Source: an uncultured Pelagibacteraceae bacterium
GTDB lineage: Bacteria > Pseudomonadota > Alphaproteobacteria > Pelagibacterales > Pelagibacteraceae
Direction of reading: 5' to 3'
Length of the DNA stretch: 64,000 bases
Assembly: GCA_902568465.1 (NCBI GenBank)
Contig: CACFQR010000006.1
Span: forward strand, 1 to 64,000
Below are positions 9,793 to 17,767 of this stretch, in pieces. Made by a program: the position numbers and the translations under genes. The notes beneath the pieces were generated by a model that saw nothing but the letters and a program-made list of their open reading frames with translations, was not told the DNA's origin and did not search any database. The number at the start of each line of letters is the position of its first letter. Position 1 is the stretch's first letter.

Positions 9793-10905
9793 ATGACTAG
9801 CGAAAAATTTTCCTTTGAATTATTAAAGGAAAGCAAGAGCGCTCGTTTGGGAAAAATAAACACTCATAGAGGGTTTATCGATACACCAGTATTTATGCCT
9901 GTAGGTACACTTGCTACTGTTAAGGCAGCATTCATAGAAGATATAATCTCATCTGGAGCACAAATAATTCTATCTAATACATATCATTTAATGTTAAGAC
10001 CGGGCACTGAAACTATTAAACGCTTCGGTGGTCTACATAAATTTATGAACTGTAAACTTCCAATATTAACTGACTCTGGAGGTTTTCAAATTATGTCTTT
10101 ATCTAAACTTGTTAAGATTGATAAAAAAAAAGGCGCAATTTTTAATTCTCATCTTGATGGAAAAAAAATTATCTTAAGTCCAGAAGAAAGTATTCGAATT
10201 CAAAAAGATTTAAATTCTGATATTGTTATGGTTTTAGATGAGTGTCCTAAACTTACTAAGGATAAAAATAAGTTAAGCGAATCACTAAAACTTTCAAACC
10301 ATTGGGCTGAAAGATCAAAAATTGAATTTGGTTTAAATCCCAAGAAAGCTTTATTTGGAATAGTACAAGGTGGAATTTACAAAGATCTACGTTTAGAAAG
10401 TTTAGAAGGGTTAGAAAAAATTGGATTTGACGGATACGCTTTAGGTGGTTTAGCTGTTGGTGAATCTCAATCTCAAATGTTTAATGTTTTAGAAAATATA
10501 ACATTTAAAATGCCAAAAAATAAACCTAGATATCTCATGGGTGTTGGCACACCATCAGATATTTTAGGTGCAGTGAAAAGAGGCATTGATATGTTTGATT
10601 GTGTTATGCCAACAAGATCGGGCAGAACCGGACTGGCTTTCACATGGGAGGGAAGGCTTAATTTAAGAAACTCAAAGTATAAAAAAGATGATAGTCCTAT
10701 AAATAAATACATCCAATTAAGAAACAGCAACTTATATTCTAAGAGTTATATCAATCACCTTATTAATTCAAATGAGATACTAGCCTCAATGCTTCTTACA
10801 TTAAATAACATAATTTTTTATCAGGATTTGATGAATAAAATCAGAGAAGCAATCAAAAATAATACTTTTGATCAATTTTATAACAAATATATCAATATAA
10901 TTTAG
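9793..10905 (+). CDS. tgt: tRNA-guanine transglycosylase without the usual zinc site
   Basis: Tgt exchanges guanine 34 for the queuosine precursor in Asn, Asp, His and Tyr tRNAs. The 370-residue protein has the catalytic features: DSGGFQIMSL holding the general acid Asp, GGLAVGE in the substrate pocket, and MFDCVMPTRSGRTG with the nucleophilic Asp. The family's structural zinc site (CxCxxC plus a His about 26 residues later) is absent. The corresponding segment reads NKYIQLRNSNLYSKSYINHL, and the later TIHN motif is TLNN. All four ligands are thus replaced while the surrounding sequence still aligns. The gene ends the coaD operon, and tRNA-Lys follows. The call is firm, since no other family has this core. 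Confidence 0.95.
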   Translation: MTSEKFSFELLKESKSARLGKINTHRGFIDTPVFMPVGTLATVKAAFIEDIISSGAQIILSNTYHLMLRPGTETIKRFGGLHKFMNCKLPILTDSGGFQIMSLSKLVKIDKKKGAIFNSHLDGKKIILSPEESIRIQKDLNSDIVMVLDECPKLTKDKNKLSESLKLSNHWAERSKIEFGLNPKKALFGIVQGGIYKDLRLESLEGLEKIGFDGYALGGLAVGESQSQMFNVLENITFKMPKNKPRYLMGVGTPSDILGAVKRGIDMFDCVMPTRSGRTGLAFTWEGRLNLRNSKYKKDDSPINKYIQLRNSNLYSKSYINHLINSNEILASMLLTLNNIIFYQDLMNKIREAIKNNTFDQFYNKYINII

Positions 10906-10972
10906 TTTTTTTAACAATTGGGCAAATATTACGATTGCAAAATGATTAAAAAAATATAGAAATGTTTTTCTG

Positions 10973-11048
10973 GGGCCGTTAGCTCAGCTGGTAGAGCACT
11001 TCCCTTTTAAGGAAGGTGTCGTTGGTTCGAATCCAACACGGCTCACCA
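10973..11048 (+). tRNA. tRNA-Lys (anticodon UUU)
   Basis: A 76-base cloverleaf with the 3' CCA encoded. Acceptor strands GGGCCGT and ACGGCTC pair over seven positions with one G-T. The D arm starts at GCTC, the anticodon stem is CTTCC/GGAAG with loop CTTTTAA (anticodon TTT), and the T arm is GTTGG TTCGAAT CCAAC. It stands alone between tgt and the convergent M48 peptidase gene. Confidence 0.97.
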
Positions 11049-11083
11049 CTTTATTTTAATTATTTATTTCTATTTGTATTAAC

Positions 11084-11932
11084 TCACCCAATTTTTTTAA
11101 TTGGTGGATATTTAATTATTATTTCAGGTATCCATTTTTTTAATGATAAAATTCTTCGATCGCTTGATGGGTGGGTGCTCATCCATTCAGGTGGTTCTTG
11201 ACCTTTGTAAGATTCTTTCATTCTCTCCCATATTTTTACTGACTCTCTTATATCGTAACCTGCTAATGAAGAAAAAATTAAACCTAAATAATCTGCTTCG
11301 CTTTCTTGTTTTCTACCAAAAGGATTATCTATTCCAAAAGTTCTTAACATACCGGCAACATCTACACCTGTAGTTCTTTGTGTATTTGAAATAGCTCCAC
11401 CAGTGAAAATATCTACAGCGGCTGTTCCGACGTTTAATATCAATGCTCTGCTTGCTCTCTCTACAGAATGTTTTGCAACAGCATGAGCAATCTCATGTCC
11501 CATGACAGCAGCAAGTCCGTCTTTATTTTTTGTTATATCTAAAATTCCAGTGTAAACTGCAATTTTACCTCCTGGCATACACCATGCATTTTTTATTTTA
11601 TCGTTATCTACCAAAATATATTCCCACTGAAAGTTATAGGTAGGATCTTTTTTTCCAGCCGAATCAAAGTAAGAAGATACAGATTCTTCTATCTTTGAGC
11701 CAATCTCTTTAATTTCTTCAAGTTGCTTCTTGTCATCACTTAATTTAGTTTTAGCTTTCACTCTTTCATATAATTGAGCTGCCTGTCTATTTAAAGTACT
11801 TTCGGGTATTAGTTTTAATTGCCTTCTATCTGTTATGGGAGCATTTGTGCATGAAGGGATCATCAATCCGCAAGCACAACATCCAAAATAACCAAGAAAT
11901 TCTCTTCTATTTATGTTATTATTAGATTTCAT
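11084..11932 (-). CDS. M48-family metallopeptidase, exported lipoprotein
   Basis: A zinc endopeptidase of the M48 (Ste24/HtpX/BepA/LoiP) superfamily, probably acting in envelope protein quality control. The N-terminus has a twin-arginine-like motif (NRREFLGYFG), a short hydrophobic stretch and a lipobox-like IPSC near residue 28, suggesting an exported lipoprotein. The catalytic HEXXH motif is MGHEIAHAVAKHS near residue 143, and the third ligand lies in ESEADYLGL. The segment WMSTHPSSDRRI near the C-terminus is typical of the family. There is no TPR extension, so it is closer to YcaL/LoiP types than BepA. It starts only 15 bases from the divergent DUF502 gene. Confidence 0.9.
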   Translation of the reverse strand: MKSNNNINRREFLGYFGCCACGLMIPSCTNAPITDRRQLKLIPESTLNRQAAQLYERVKAKTKLSDDKKQLEEIKEIGSKIEESVSSYFDSAGKKDPTYNFQWEYILVDNDKIKNAWCMPGGKIAVYTGILDITKNKDGLAAVMGHEIAHAVAKHSVERASRALILNVGTAAVDIFTGGAISNTQRTTGVDVAGMLRTFGIDNPFGRKQESEADYLGLIFSSLAGYDIRESVKIWERMKESYKGQEPPEWMSTHPSSDRRILSLKKWIPEIIIKYPPIKKIG

Positions 11933-11947
11933 ATATTATTTATATTA

Positions 11948-12562
11948 ATGGTAAAAAAAGAAAAAAAAAGAAGTATTTTTGCAAGAATAAGAAACTATTT
12001 TATTGCAGGCATAGTTGTACTTATCCCGATAGGCATAACTTTATATTTGACAATTTTTTTTGTATCAATATCGTCTAAAATACTACCTAAAGAAATTAAT
12101 CCTAACCATTATTTGCCCTATAATATTCCTGGTCTTGAAATATTAATTTCTCTAATTTTGATTACATTAATAGGTTGGTTGTCATTATCATTTTTAGGTA
12201 AAAGATTATTAGATCTTTTTAACAATGTGCTTAAGAGAATCCCAATTCTTAGAACAATTTATTCTGCTATAGGTCAAATGACCGAAAGTTTTACAAGTAC
12301 TGATAAAGAAAAAAAAAATGTTGTACTTGTTGAATATCCACGTAAAGGATCATGGGCCGTTGGTTTCGCTACAAAAGAAAATCAAGGTGAAATATCTGAT
12401 AAAACAGGAAAAAAACTCATAAATGTTTTCGTACCCACAACACCTAATCCAACAAGTGGTTTTTTACTCATGTTTCCAAAAGATGAAGTAATTTTCTTAG
12501 ATTTAACATTTGAAGAAGCTTCTAAATTTATTGTTTCTGCAGGCACATCAAACCCTAAATAG
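11948..12562 (+). CDS. DUF502-family membrane protein
   Basis: A 204-residue inner-membrane protein of the DUF502 family, which has no established biochemical role. Two strong hydrophobic segments lie near residues 14-36 and 62-86. They are followed by the conserved soluble signature RIPILRTIYSAIGQMTESF and the motif FVPTTPNPTSGFLLMFP near residue 158. The basic N-terminus (KKEKKRS) suggests it faces the cytoplasm. The last codons overlap the end of the convergent recG gene by 8 bases. Adjacency of DUF502 and recG also occurs in other alphaproteobacteria. Confidence 0.88.
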   Translation: MVKKEKKRSIFARIRNYFIAGIVVLIPIGITLYLTIFFVSISSKILPKEINPNHYLPYNIPGLEILISLILITLIGWLSLSFLGKRLLDLFNNVLKRIPILRTIYSAIGQMTESFTSTDKEKKNVVLVEYPRKGSWAVGFATKENQGEISDKTGKKLINVFVPTTPNPTSGFLLMFPKDEVIFLDLTFEEASKFIVSAGTSNPK

Positions 12563-14621
12563 AATTTTCAAAATTTATTTGATTTATAATATCTGCTTTA
12601 TCGAATAATTTTAAAAGTAAATCATATTTCTTAAAATTATTTTCATTTTTCTCTATATTTTTTATATTTAATTCTGCTATCTTAAATAAATTTTCGTGAT
12701 GTATTGGGTCAGCAATTTTAAAATACTTTATACCACTTTGTTGATAACCTAGAACATCACCATAACCTCTTAATTTCATATCTTCTTCGGCAATAAAAAA
12801 ACCATCATTTGATGATTTTAAAATCTTTATTCTTTTTTTAGCATTTTCACTTAGATTGTTTTTATATAATAAAATACAAGTTCCTTGATTAATTCCTCTC
12901 CCAACCCTGCCTCGTAATTGATGGAGTTGAGATAATCCAAACTTATTTGAATTTTCTATTACTATAATATTAGCATTGGGAAAATCTATTCCTACTTCTA
13001 TAACTGTGGTTGATACTAATATGCTTATAGTCTTATTTAAAAATTCTTTTAAAACAGCATCTTTTTCTTCCTTTTTCATATTTCCATGAATTAATCCAAC
13101 CTTACCAACAAATTTTTTTTTTAAATATTCAAATTTTTTAACGGCCGCTGAATAATCTAACTTTTTTGACTCATCAATTAATGGGCACACCCAAAAAGCT
13201 TGGTTACCTAATGAAATTTTTTTTTTCATATATTCTAAAATTTCATTAATTTTATCTTCTGGCTTGCTAATAGTTAGCACATCTTTTCTGTTAAGTGGTT
13301 TTTCTATAAGTTTTGATATATCCATATCACCATAAATCGAAAGAATTAAACTACGAGGTATAGGTGTTGCTGACATTAAGAGCACATCGCAATCTTTTCC
13401 TCCTTTGCTTGATAGATTTATTCTTTGTTTAACTCCAAATTTATGCTGTTCATCGATTATAACCAATCCTAAGTTTTTGAATTCTATTTTTTTTTGGAAT
13501 AATGCATGAGTCCCAATTAAAAATTTAATTTTACCGCTAAGCAAATCTTTTTCGATTTCCTTTCTTAATTTAATTTCTGATTTTCCGCTTAAGAACTGAA
13601 TTTCAATATCAGGTAGTACTTGCTTAGCTAAATTATAATGTTGTTTAGCTAAAATTTCAGTAGGTGCCATTAAGGCTACTTGATAGTTTGATTTAATAAC
13701 ATTAACTGCAGAAATAAAAGATACTATTGTTTTTCCACTCCCTACATCTCCTTGTAGTAGGCGGAACATTTTAATATTAGATTTAAGGTCTTTGTTAATT
13801 TGTTTGATTATTTCAATCTGATTGTTTGTTAATTGAAATTTGAGACTTTTAATTAATTTGTTAGAGTAATCTTCATTAAAAACTTTTCCTTTCTTTTTTA
13901 ATTTTTTAATTCTTTTTCTAACCTGAGATAGTACAATTAAATTTGCCAATATCTCATCGTACGCTAATCTTTGGTAGTATTCAGAATTTATGTCATTTTT
14001 TTTATTTTGATGAATGTTAAAAATTGATTTATTCCAACTGACATTTCCTAAATTTTCTAAAGTTTTTTCATCATGCCATTCATTTAAAATTGGTATCTTG
14101 TTTAAGACTTGCTCTATTATTTTTCTGTAAGTTTTTTCATTAATTCCTTCTGTTAATGAATATTTAGGTATTATTTTTTTCACGTAATCTTCTTTGTCCG
14201 GGCTTACCACATAAGCTGGGTTAGTGATTTGATAATTATTTTTAAAATATGAAACTTTACCGCTGATAACTACTTCTGAACCAATGGGTAGTATTTTTCT
14301 AATATAACCCTCTCTACTGTTGAAGAAGACTATATCAATTTTTCCTTTACTATCTTTGCATTTTACTTTGCTGGGTAAATTTCTAATTCTAGGAAAATTG
14401 TACTTATCAACTTTAACTTTGATTGTAGTTATCTTACCTATTTCAAGGTTGTTAAGATCCTGCAAATTTGTGCGATCTGTAAAATCTTGAGGAAAAGTCC
14501 ATAGTAAATCTGAAATTTTTTCCATTCCCTTTTTTTTTAAAAGTTTTTTTGTTTTATTCCCAACACCATTTAATATACTTATACTTTGGTTAATGAACTC
14601 TTCTATTTTGATTTGATTCAT
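12555..14621 (-). CDS. recG: ATP-dependent DNA helicase RecG
   Basis: RecG remodels stalled replication forks and Holliday junctions. The 688 residues hold an N-terminal wedge/OB region (about 60-160, with ITTIKVKVDKYN) and a superfamily 2 helicase core. Walker A is LLQGDVGSGKT near residue 290, motif II is DEQH near 392, motif III is SATPIPRS, and motifs V/VI read ATVIEVG-type TTVIEVGIDFPNA and QLRGRVGRG. The C-terminal EEDMKLRGYGDVLG segment is a RecG signature. It is slightly shorter at the N-terminus than the E. coli enzyme. sdhE starts 32 bases away on the other strand. Confidence 0.97.
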   Translation of the reverse strand: MNQIKIEEFINQSISILNGVGNKTKKLLKKKGMEKISDLLWTFPQDFTDRTNLQDLNNLEIGKITTIKVKVDKYNFPRIRNLPSKVKCKDSKGKIDIVFFNSREGYIRKILPIGSEVVISGKVSYFKNNYQITNPAYVVSPDKEDYVKKIIPKYSLTEGINEKTYRKIIEQVLNKIPILNEWHDEKTLENLGNVSWNKSIFNIHQNKKNDINSEYYQRLAYDEILANLIVLSQVRKRIKKLKKKGKVFNEDYSNKLIKSLKFQLTNNQIEIIKQINKDLKSNIKMFRLLQGDVGSGKTIVSFISAVNVIKSNYQVALMAPTEILAKQHYNLAKQVLPDIEIQFLSGKSEIKLRKEIEKDLLSGKIKFLIGTHALFQKKIEFKNLGLVIIDEQHKFGVKQRINLSSKGGKDCDVLLMSATPIPRSLILSIYGDMDISKLIEKPLNRKDVLTISKPEDKINEILEYMKKKISLGNQAFWVCPLIDESKKLDYSAAVKKFEYLKKKFVGKVGLIHGNMKKEEKDAVLKEFLNKTISILVSTTVIEVGIDFPNANIIVIENSNKFGLSQLHQLRGRVGRGINQGTCILLYKNNLSENAKKRIKILKSSNDGFFIAEEDMKLRGYGDVLGYQQSGIKYFKIADPIHHENLFKIAELNIKNIEKNENNFKKYDLLLKLFDKADIINQINFENSI

Positions 14622-14653
14622 AATTTAATAATATATATTAATTTTTATAAAAC

Positions 14654-14908
14654 ATGAAAAACATTGAATCCCTAAAAAAAAGAATAATATTTAGGTCTAC
14701 ACACAGAGGAACAAAAGAAATGGATCTATTGTTAGGGGAGTTTGCAAAAAAATATATTAATGTCTTTTCATATGATGAACTTAAATTACTTGATGATTTG
14801 ATGGCTGTTGATGATGAAACTTTATATGACTGGTATTTTAAAAAAATAAAAAATAAGCTAGTTTCTGCTAACAAAATTTCCATTAAATTAAAAAATTTTA
14901 AAATATAA
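14654..14908 (+). CDS. sdhE: Succinate dehydrogenase assembly factor SdhE
   Basis: SdhE (Sdh5/SDHAF2 family) promotes covalent FAD attachment to the flavoprotein subunit of succinate dehydrogenase. The 84-residue protein contains the essential RG motif (STHRGTKEMDLLLGEF, residues 15-30) and the conserved end YDELKLLDDLMAVDDETLYDWYF. Its position next to recG is a common alphaproteobacterial neighbourhood. The gene is monocistronic here. tRNA-Ser lies immediately downstream on the opposite strand. Confidence 0.93.
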   Translation: MKNIESLKKRIIFRSTHRGTKEMDLLLGEFAKKYINVFSYDELKLLDDLMAVDDETLYDWYFKKIKNKLVSANKISIKLKNFKI

Positions 14909-14912
14909 ACTT

Positions 14913-15002
14913 TGGCGGAGAGGGTGGGATTCGAACCCACGAATGAGTTGCCCCATTGCTAGTTTTCAAGACTAGTGCTTTCAACCGCTCAGCCACCTCT
15001 CC
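14913..15002 (-). tRNA. tRNA-Ser (anticodon UGA)
   Basis: A 90-base class II tRNA on the minus strand with CCA encoded (14913-14915). Acceptor GGAGAGG pairs with CCTCTCC. The anticodon loop is CTTGAAA within stem CTAGT/ACTAG, giving anticodon TGA. A long variable arm of the Ser type separates it from the T arm (GTGGG TTCGAAT CCCAC). A surface-sugar cassette begins just beyond its 5' end. Confidence 0.96.
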
Positions 15003-15112
15003 AAAGACTTTATATGGCCACTTTAATATATTTTTTGTAAATTAAACACAACATCATTTTTACCTCATTTTAGTTGTTGAAAAAAAATGCTACAAACTAC
15101 AATAATATTAAA

Positions 15113-16099
15113 ATGATAATTTCAAAAACACCTTATAGAATATCATTTTTCGGCGGAGGATCGGATTATCCTGCCTGGTACCGTGAAAATGGTGGTGTAG
15201 TTTTGTCTGCCGCTATAGACAAATACATTTATATTTCTTGCAGAGAGCTACCTCCTTTTTTTAAACATAAATATAGAGTTATTTGGTCGAAAACAGAAGC
15301 TGTAAAGAAAATTAGTCAAATAAAACATAATGCTGTTCGTGAAATGCTTAAACACTACAAAATAAAAAAAGGTCTTGAAATCCACTATGATGGAGATCTT
15401 CCAGCACGAAGCGGCATGGGCTCAAGTTCAGTATTTGTTGTTGGTTTAATGAATGTTTTAAATAATTATAAAAAAATTTTTATAAATAAAAAGAAATTAG
15501 CAGTTAAAAGTATTGATTTTGAACAAACAACTTTGAAAGAAACTGTTGGGTCACAAGATCAGATAGCCGCTGTCTATGGTGGGTTCAATAAAATAATTTT
15601 TAAAACTAATGGTGACTTTAAAGTAATGAATCTCCCAATACATAAAAAAACTATAAAACAATTAAATGATAATCTAATACTTCTCTACACAGGTATTCCA
15701 CGAACCGCTCATCACATAGCCAATACATATGTTAATAAACTTAAAAAAAATAAAAAAATAAATATCTTAAATATATTAAATTTTGCAAATGAAGCTGAGA
15801 TTGCTTTGAAAAAAGGTGACGTTAATACTTTTGGAGAGCTTTTACATGAATCGTGGCTTGAGAAAAAAAGATTAAGTACTTTTATATCTAATTCTAAAAT
15901 TGATAATATTTACAAAGATGCTATTTCTAAAGGTGCTTTGGGTGGTAAATTATTAGGAGCTGGAGGAGGAGGTTTTTTTGTATTTTACGTTCCAGTATCA
16001 AAGCAAAAAAAATTTATTCAGTACTTTAAAAATTTAGTACATATACCTTTTAACTTTACAAACGCAGGAAGTAAAATAATACTTAATAATTATAATTAA
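15113..16099 (+). CDS. GHMP kinase, D-glycero-alpha-D-manno-heptose-7-phosphate kinase-like
   Basis: A sugar kinase of the GHMP fold resembling HddA, which phosphorylates heptose 7-phosphate at C1 on the route to GDP-heptose. The N-terminal motif TPYRISFFGGGSDYPAWY is typical of HddA-like enzymes. The ATP-binding loop reads LPARSGMGSSSVFVVG near residue 99. The C-terminal GALGGKLLGAGGGGFFVFY near residue 285 is GHMP motif 3. I prefer the ATG at 15113 (328 residues) because the conserved core begins there; an upstream TTG at 15074 adds 13 unremarkable residues. It is followed one base later by the DegT-like gene, forming a three-gene cassette. The precise sugar substrate is inferred only. Confidence 0.8.
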   Translation: MIISKTPYRISFFGGGSDYPAWYRENGGVVLSAAIDKYIYISCRELPPFFKHKYRVIWSKTEAVKKISQIKHNAVREMLKHYKIKKGLEIHYDGDLPARSGMGSSSVFVVGLMNVLNNYKKIFINKKKLAVKSIDFEQTTLKETVGSQDQIAAVYGGFNKIIFKTNGDFKVMNLPIHKKTIKQLNDNLILLYTGIPRTAHHIANTYVNKLKKNKKINILNILNFANEAEIALKKGDVNTFGELLHESWLEKKRLSTFISNSKIDNIYKDAISKGALGGKLLGAGGGGFFVFYVPVSKQKKFIQYFKNLVHIPFNFTNAGSKIILNNYN

Positions 16100-16100
16100 T

Positions 16101-17285
16101 ATGAAATTTTCTCATCCATTAATGCAAGACAACTTCTCAAACAGTGATATGAATGCAGTTGTTAAATTAGTTAAAAGAAAAAAAAGAGTATTAACACAAT
16201 CAAAATATGTTTTAGAATTTGAAAAAAAGTGGTCTAAATGGCTTGGTGTCAAATATAGCATATTTGTCAACTCGGGATCTTCGGCAAATCTTCTCTCAAT
16301 GACTGCTGTAAAAATTATTTACGGTAGTGGCAACATAATTTTACCCACTTTGACTTGGGTATCAGATATCAATTCAGTTATTCAAAATAACTTAAAACCT
16401 ATTTTTGTTGATATCGATCCTAAAACTTTATGTATGTCTGAAAAAGCTATAAAAGAAAAAATTAATAAAAATACCAAAGCTGTTTTTTTAACTCATGTTC
16501 AAGGATTTAATGGATTAACATCAAAACTTATTTCTTTTCTTAAAAGAAAAAAAATCTTATTGATAGAAGATGTTTGTGAGTCTCATGGTGCTACTTTTAA
16601 TAATAAAAAATTAGGAACGTTTGGTAAAATATCCAATTTTTCATTTTACTACGCCCATCACATGTCTACTATTGAAGGTGGAATGGTATGCACTAATGAT
16701 AAAAAAATACATGATTTAGTACGTATGCTTAGATCTCATGGTATGGCTAGAGAAATTAATGATAAGAAAGTCGAAAATAAAATAATAAAAAAATATAAGA
16801 ATTTATCACCTAAATTCATTTTCTTACATCCGGCATACAACTTTAGAAACAATGAAATTGGCGCAGTAATAGGTCTAAATCAATTAAAGAGACTAGACTC
16901 TAATAATAAAAAAAGAATATATAATTTTAATATCTTTTTAAGAAATCTTAATCCAGATAAGTACAGAACAGATTTTAAAACCAAAGGTAATTGTAATTAT
17001 GCGTTTCCTCTAATTCTTAAAAAAAGAAGTTTAAAAAATCGAGACAAATTGGAAAGAATTTTAAAAAGAAATAGAATTGAATTCAGAAGAGGGAATGCAG
17101 GTGGAGGCAATCAGTTAAGACAACCTTACTTAAAAAAATATGTTAAGAAAATTAATCTAAATTTATTTAAGGAAGTTGATCATATTCATTTTTATGGGTA
17201 TTACATAGGCAACTATCCTACATTACCTAAAAATAAAATTATTAAAATCTGCTCTATATTAAACTCTATTAGTTATGAAATTTAA
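16101..17285 (+). CDS. DegT/DnrJ/EryC1-fold enzyme with His for the PLP lysine (probable sugar 3-dehydratase)
   Basis: A 394-residue fold-type I PLP protein of the sugar aminotransferase family. In aminotransferases of this family a lysine in a motif like SFHATKNLTTGEGG holds PLP as a Schiff base. Here the aligned motif is FSFYYAHHMSTIEGG (near residue 189) and the lysine is His. The same replacement is known in the 3-dehydratases ColD (GDP-4-keto-6-deoxymannose) and RfbH/E1 (CDP-sugar), which remove the C3 hydroxyl rather than transaminate. EDVCESHGATF carries the PLP-ring Asp. The likely role is 3-deoxysugar formation for surface polysaccharide, together with the flanking kinase and epimerase. 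The nucleotide carrier is unknown. Confidence 0.82.
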   Translation: MKFSHPLMQDNFSNSDMNAVVKLVKRKKRVLTQSKYVLEFEKKWSKWLGVKYSIFVNSGSSANLLSMTAVKIIYGSGNIILPTLTWVSDINSVIQNNLKPIFVDIDPKTLCMSEKAIKEKINKNTKAVFLTHVQGFNGLTSKLISFLKRKKILLIEDVCESHGATFNNKKLGTFGKISNFSFYYAHHMSTIEGGMVCTNDKKIHDLVRMLRSHGMAREINDKKVENKIIKKYKNLSPKFIFLHPAYNFRNNEIGAVIGLNQLKRLDSNNKKRIYNFNIFLRNLNPDKYRTDFKTKGNCNYAFPLILKKRSLKNRDKLERILKRNRIEFRRGNAGGGNQLRQPYLKKYVKKINLNLFKEVDHIHFYGYYIGNYPTLPKNKIIKICSILNSISYEI

Positions 17286-17766
17286 TATTAAGAAAAAAAA
17301 AATTATAAAATTTAAAGACCATAGAGGTTATTACTGGACTTCTTGGAGAACTGGATCTTTTAAAAATATTAAATTTAAGCATGATAAATTTTCTTTATCA
17401 AAAAAAAATGTTTTAAGAGGTCTTCATGGCGACTCAAAGACATGGAAACTAGTAAGTTGCCCTTACGGTAAATTTCTATTAGTAGTTGTTAACTGTATTA
17501 AAAATTCTAAAAATTATTTAAAGTGGCAATCATGGGTATTAAGTCACGATAATGGTGTGCAAATACTTATTCCACCAAATTACGCTAATGGGCATCTATG
17601 TCTTTCAAAAGAGTGTTTATTTCATTATAAACTTTCTTATAAAGGATCGTATTTAGATGCAGATAAGCAGTTTTCTTTAAAATGGAATGATCCAAAAATT
17701 AAAATTAAATGGCCAATTAAAAAACCAATTTTAAGTTCAAGAGACAAAAAAGCTAAACTGTTATAA
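17275..17766 (+). CDS. RmlC-like sugar 3,5-epimerase (cupin fold)
   Basis: A 163-residue protein of the dTDP-4-dehydrorhamnose 3,5-epimerase family. It shows DHRGYYWTSWR near the N-terminus, KNVLRGLHGD (catalytic His region, about residue 49), ILIPPNYANGHLCLS (second conserved block, about 98) and a C-terminal SLKWNDPKIKIKWPI, which closely follows the RmlC pattern. It overlaps the dehydratase gene by 11 bases, so the two are translated together. With a heptose kinase and a 3-dehydratase alongside, it likely epimerises a keto-deoxysugar for lipopolysaccharide. The substrate need not be the rhamnose precursor. metG follows one base later. Confidence 0.82.
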   Translation: MKFNIKKKKIIKFKDHRGYYWTSWRTGSFKNIKFKHDKFSLSKKNVLRGLHGDSKTWKLVSCPYGKFLLVVVNCIKNSKNYLKWQSWVLSHDNGVQILIPPNYANGHLCLSKECLFHYKLSYKGSYLDADKQFSLKWNDPKIKIKWPIKKPILSSRDKKAKLL

Positions 17767-17767
17767 A

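Noticed and set aside
11016-11201. Open frame starting inside tRNA-Lys and running into the M48 peptidase region.
   Set aside because: It overlaps the tRNA and is antisense to the end of a well-supported peptidase gene; the product resembles nothing.
15002-15112. An upstream TTG start at 15074 for the GHMP kinase.
   Set aside because: The extra 13 residues are not part of the family and the conserved core starts right after the ATG at 15113.
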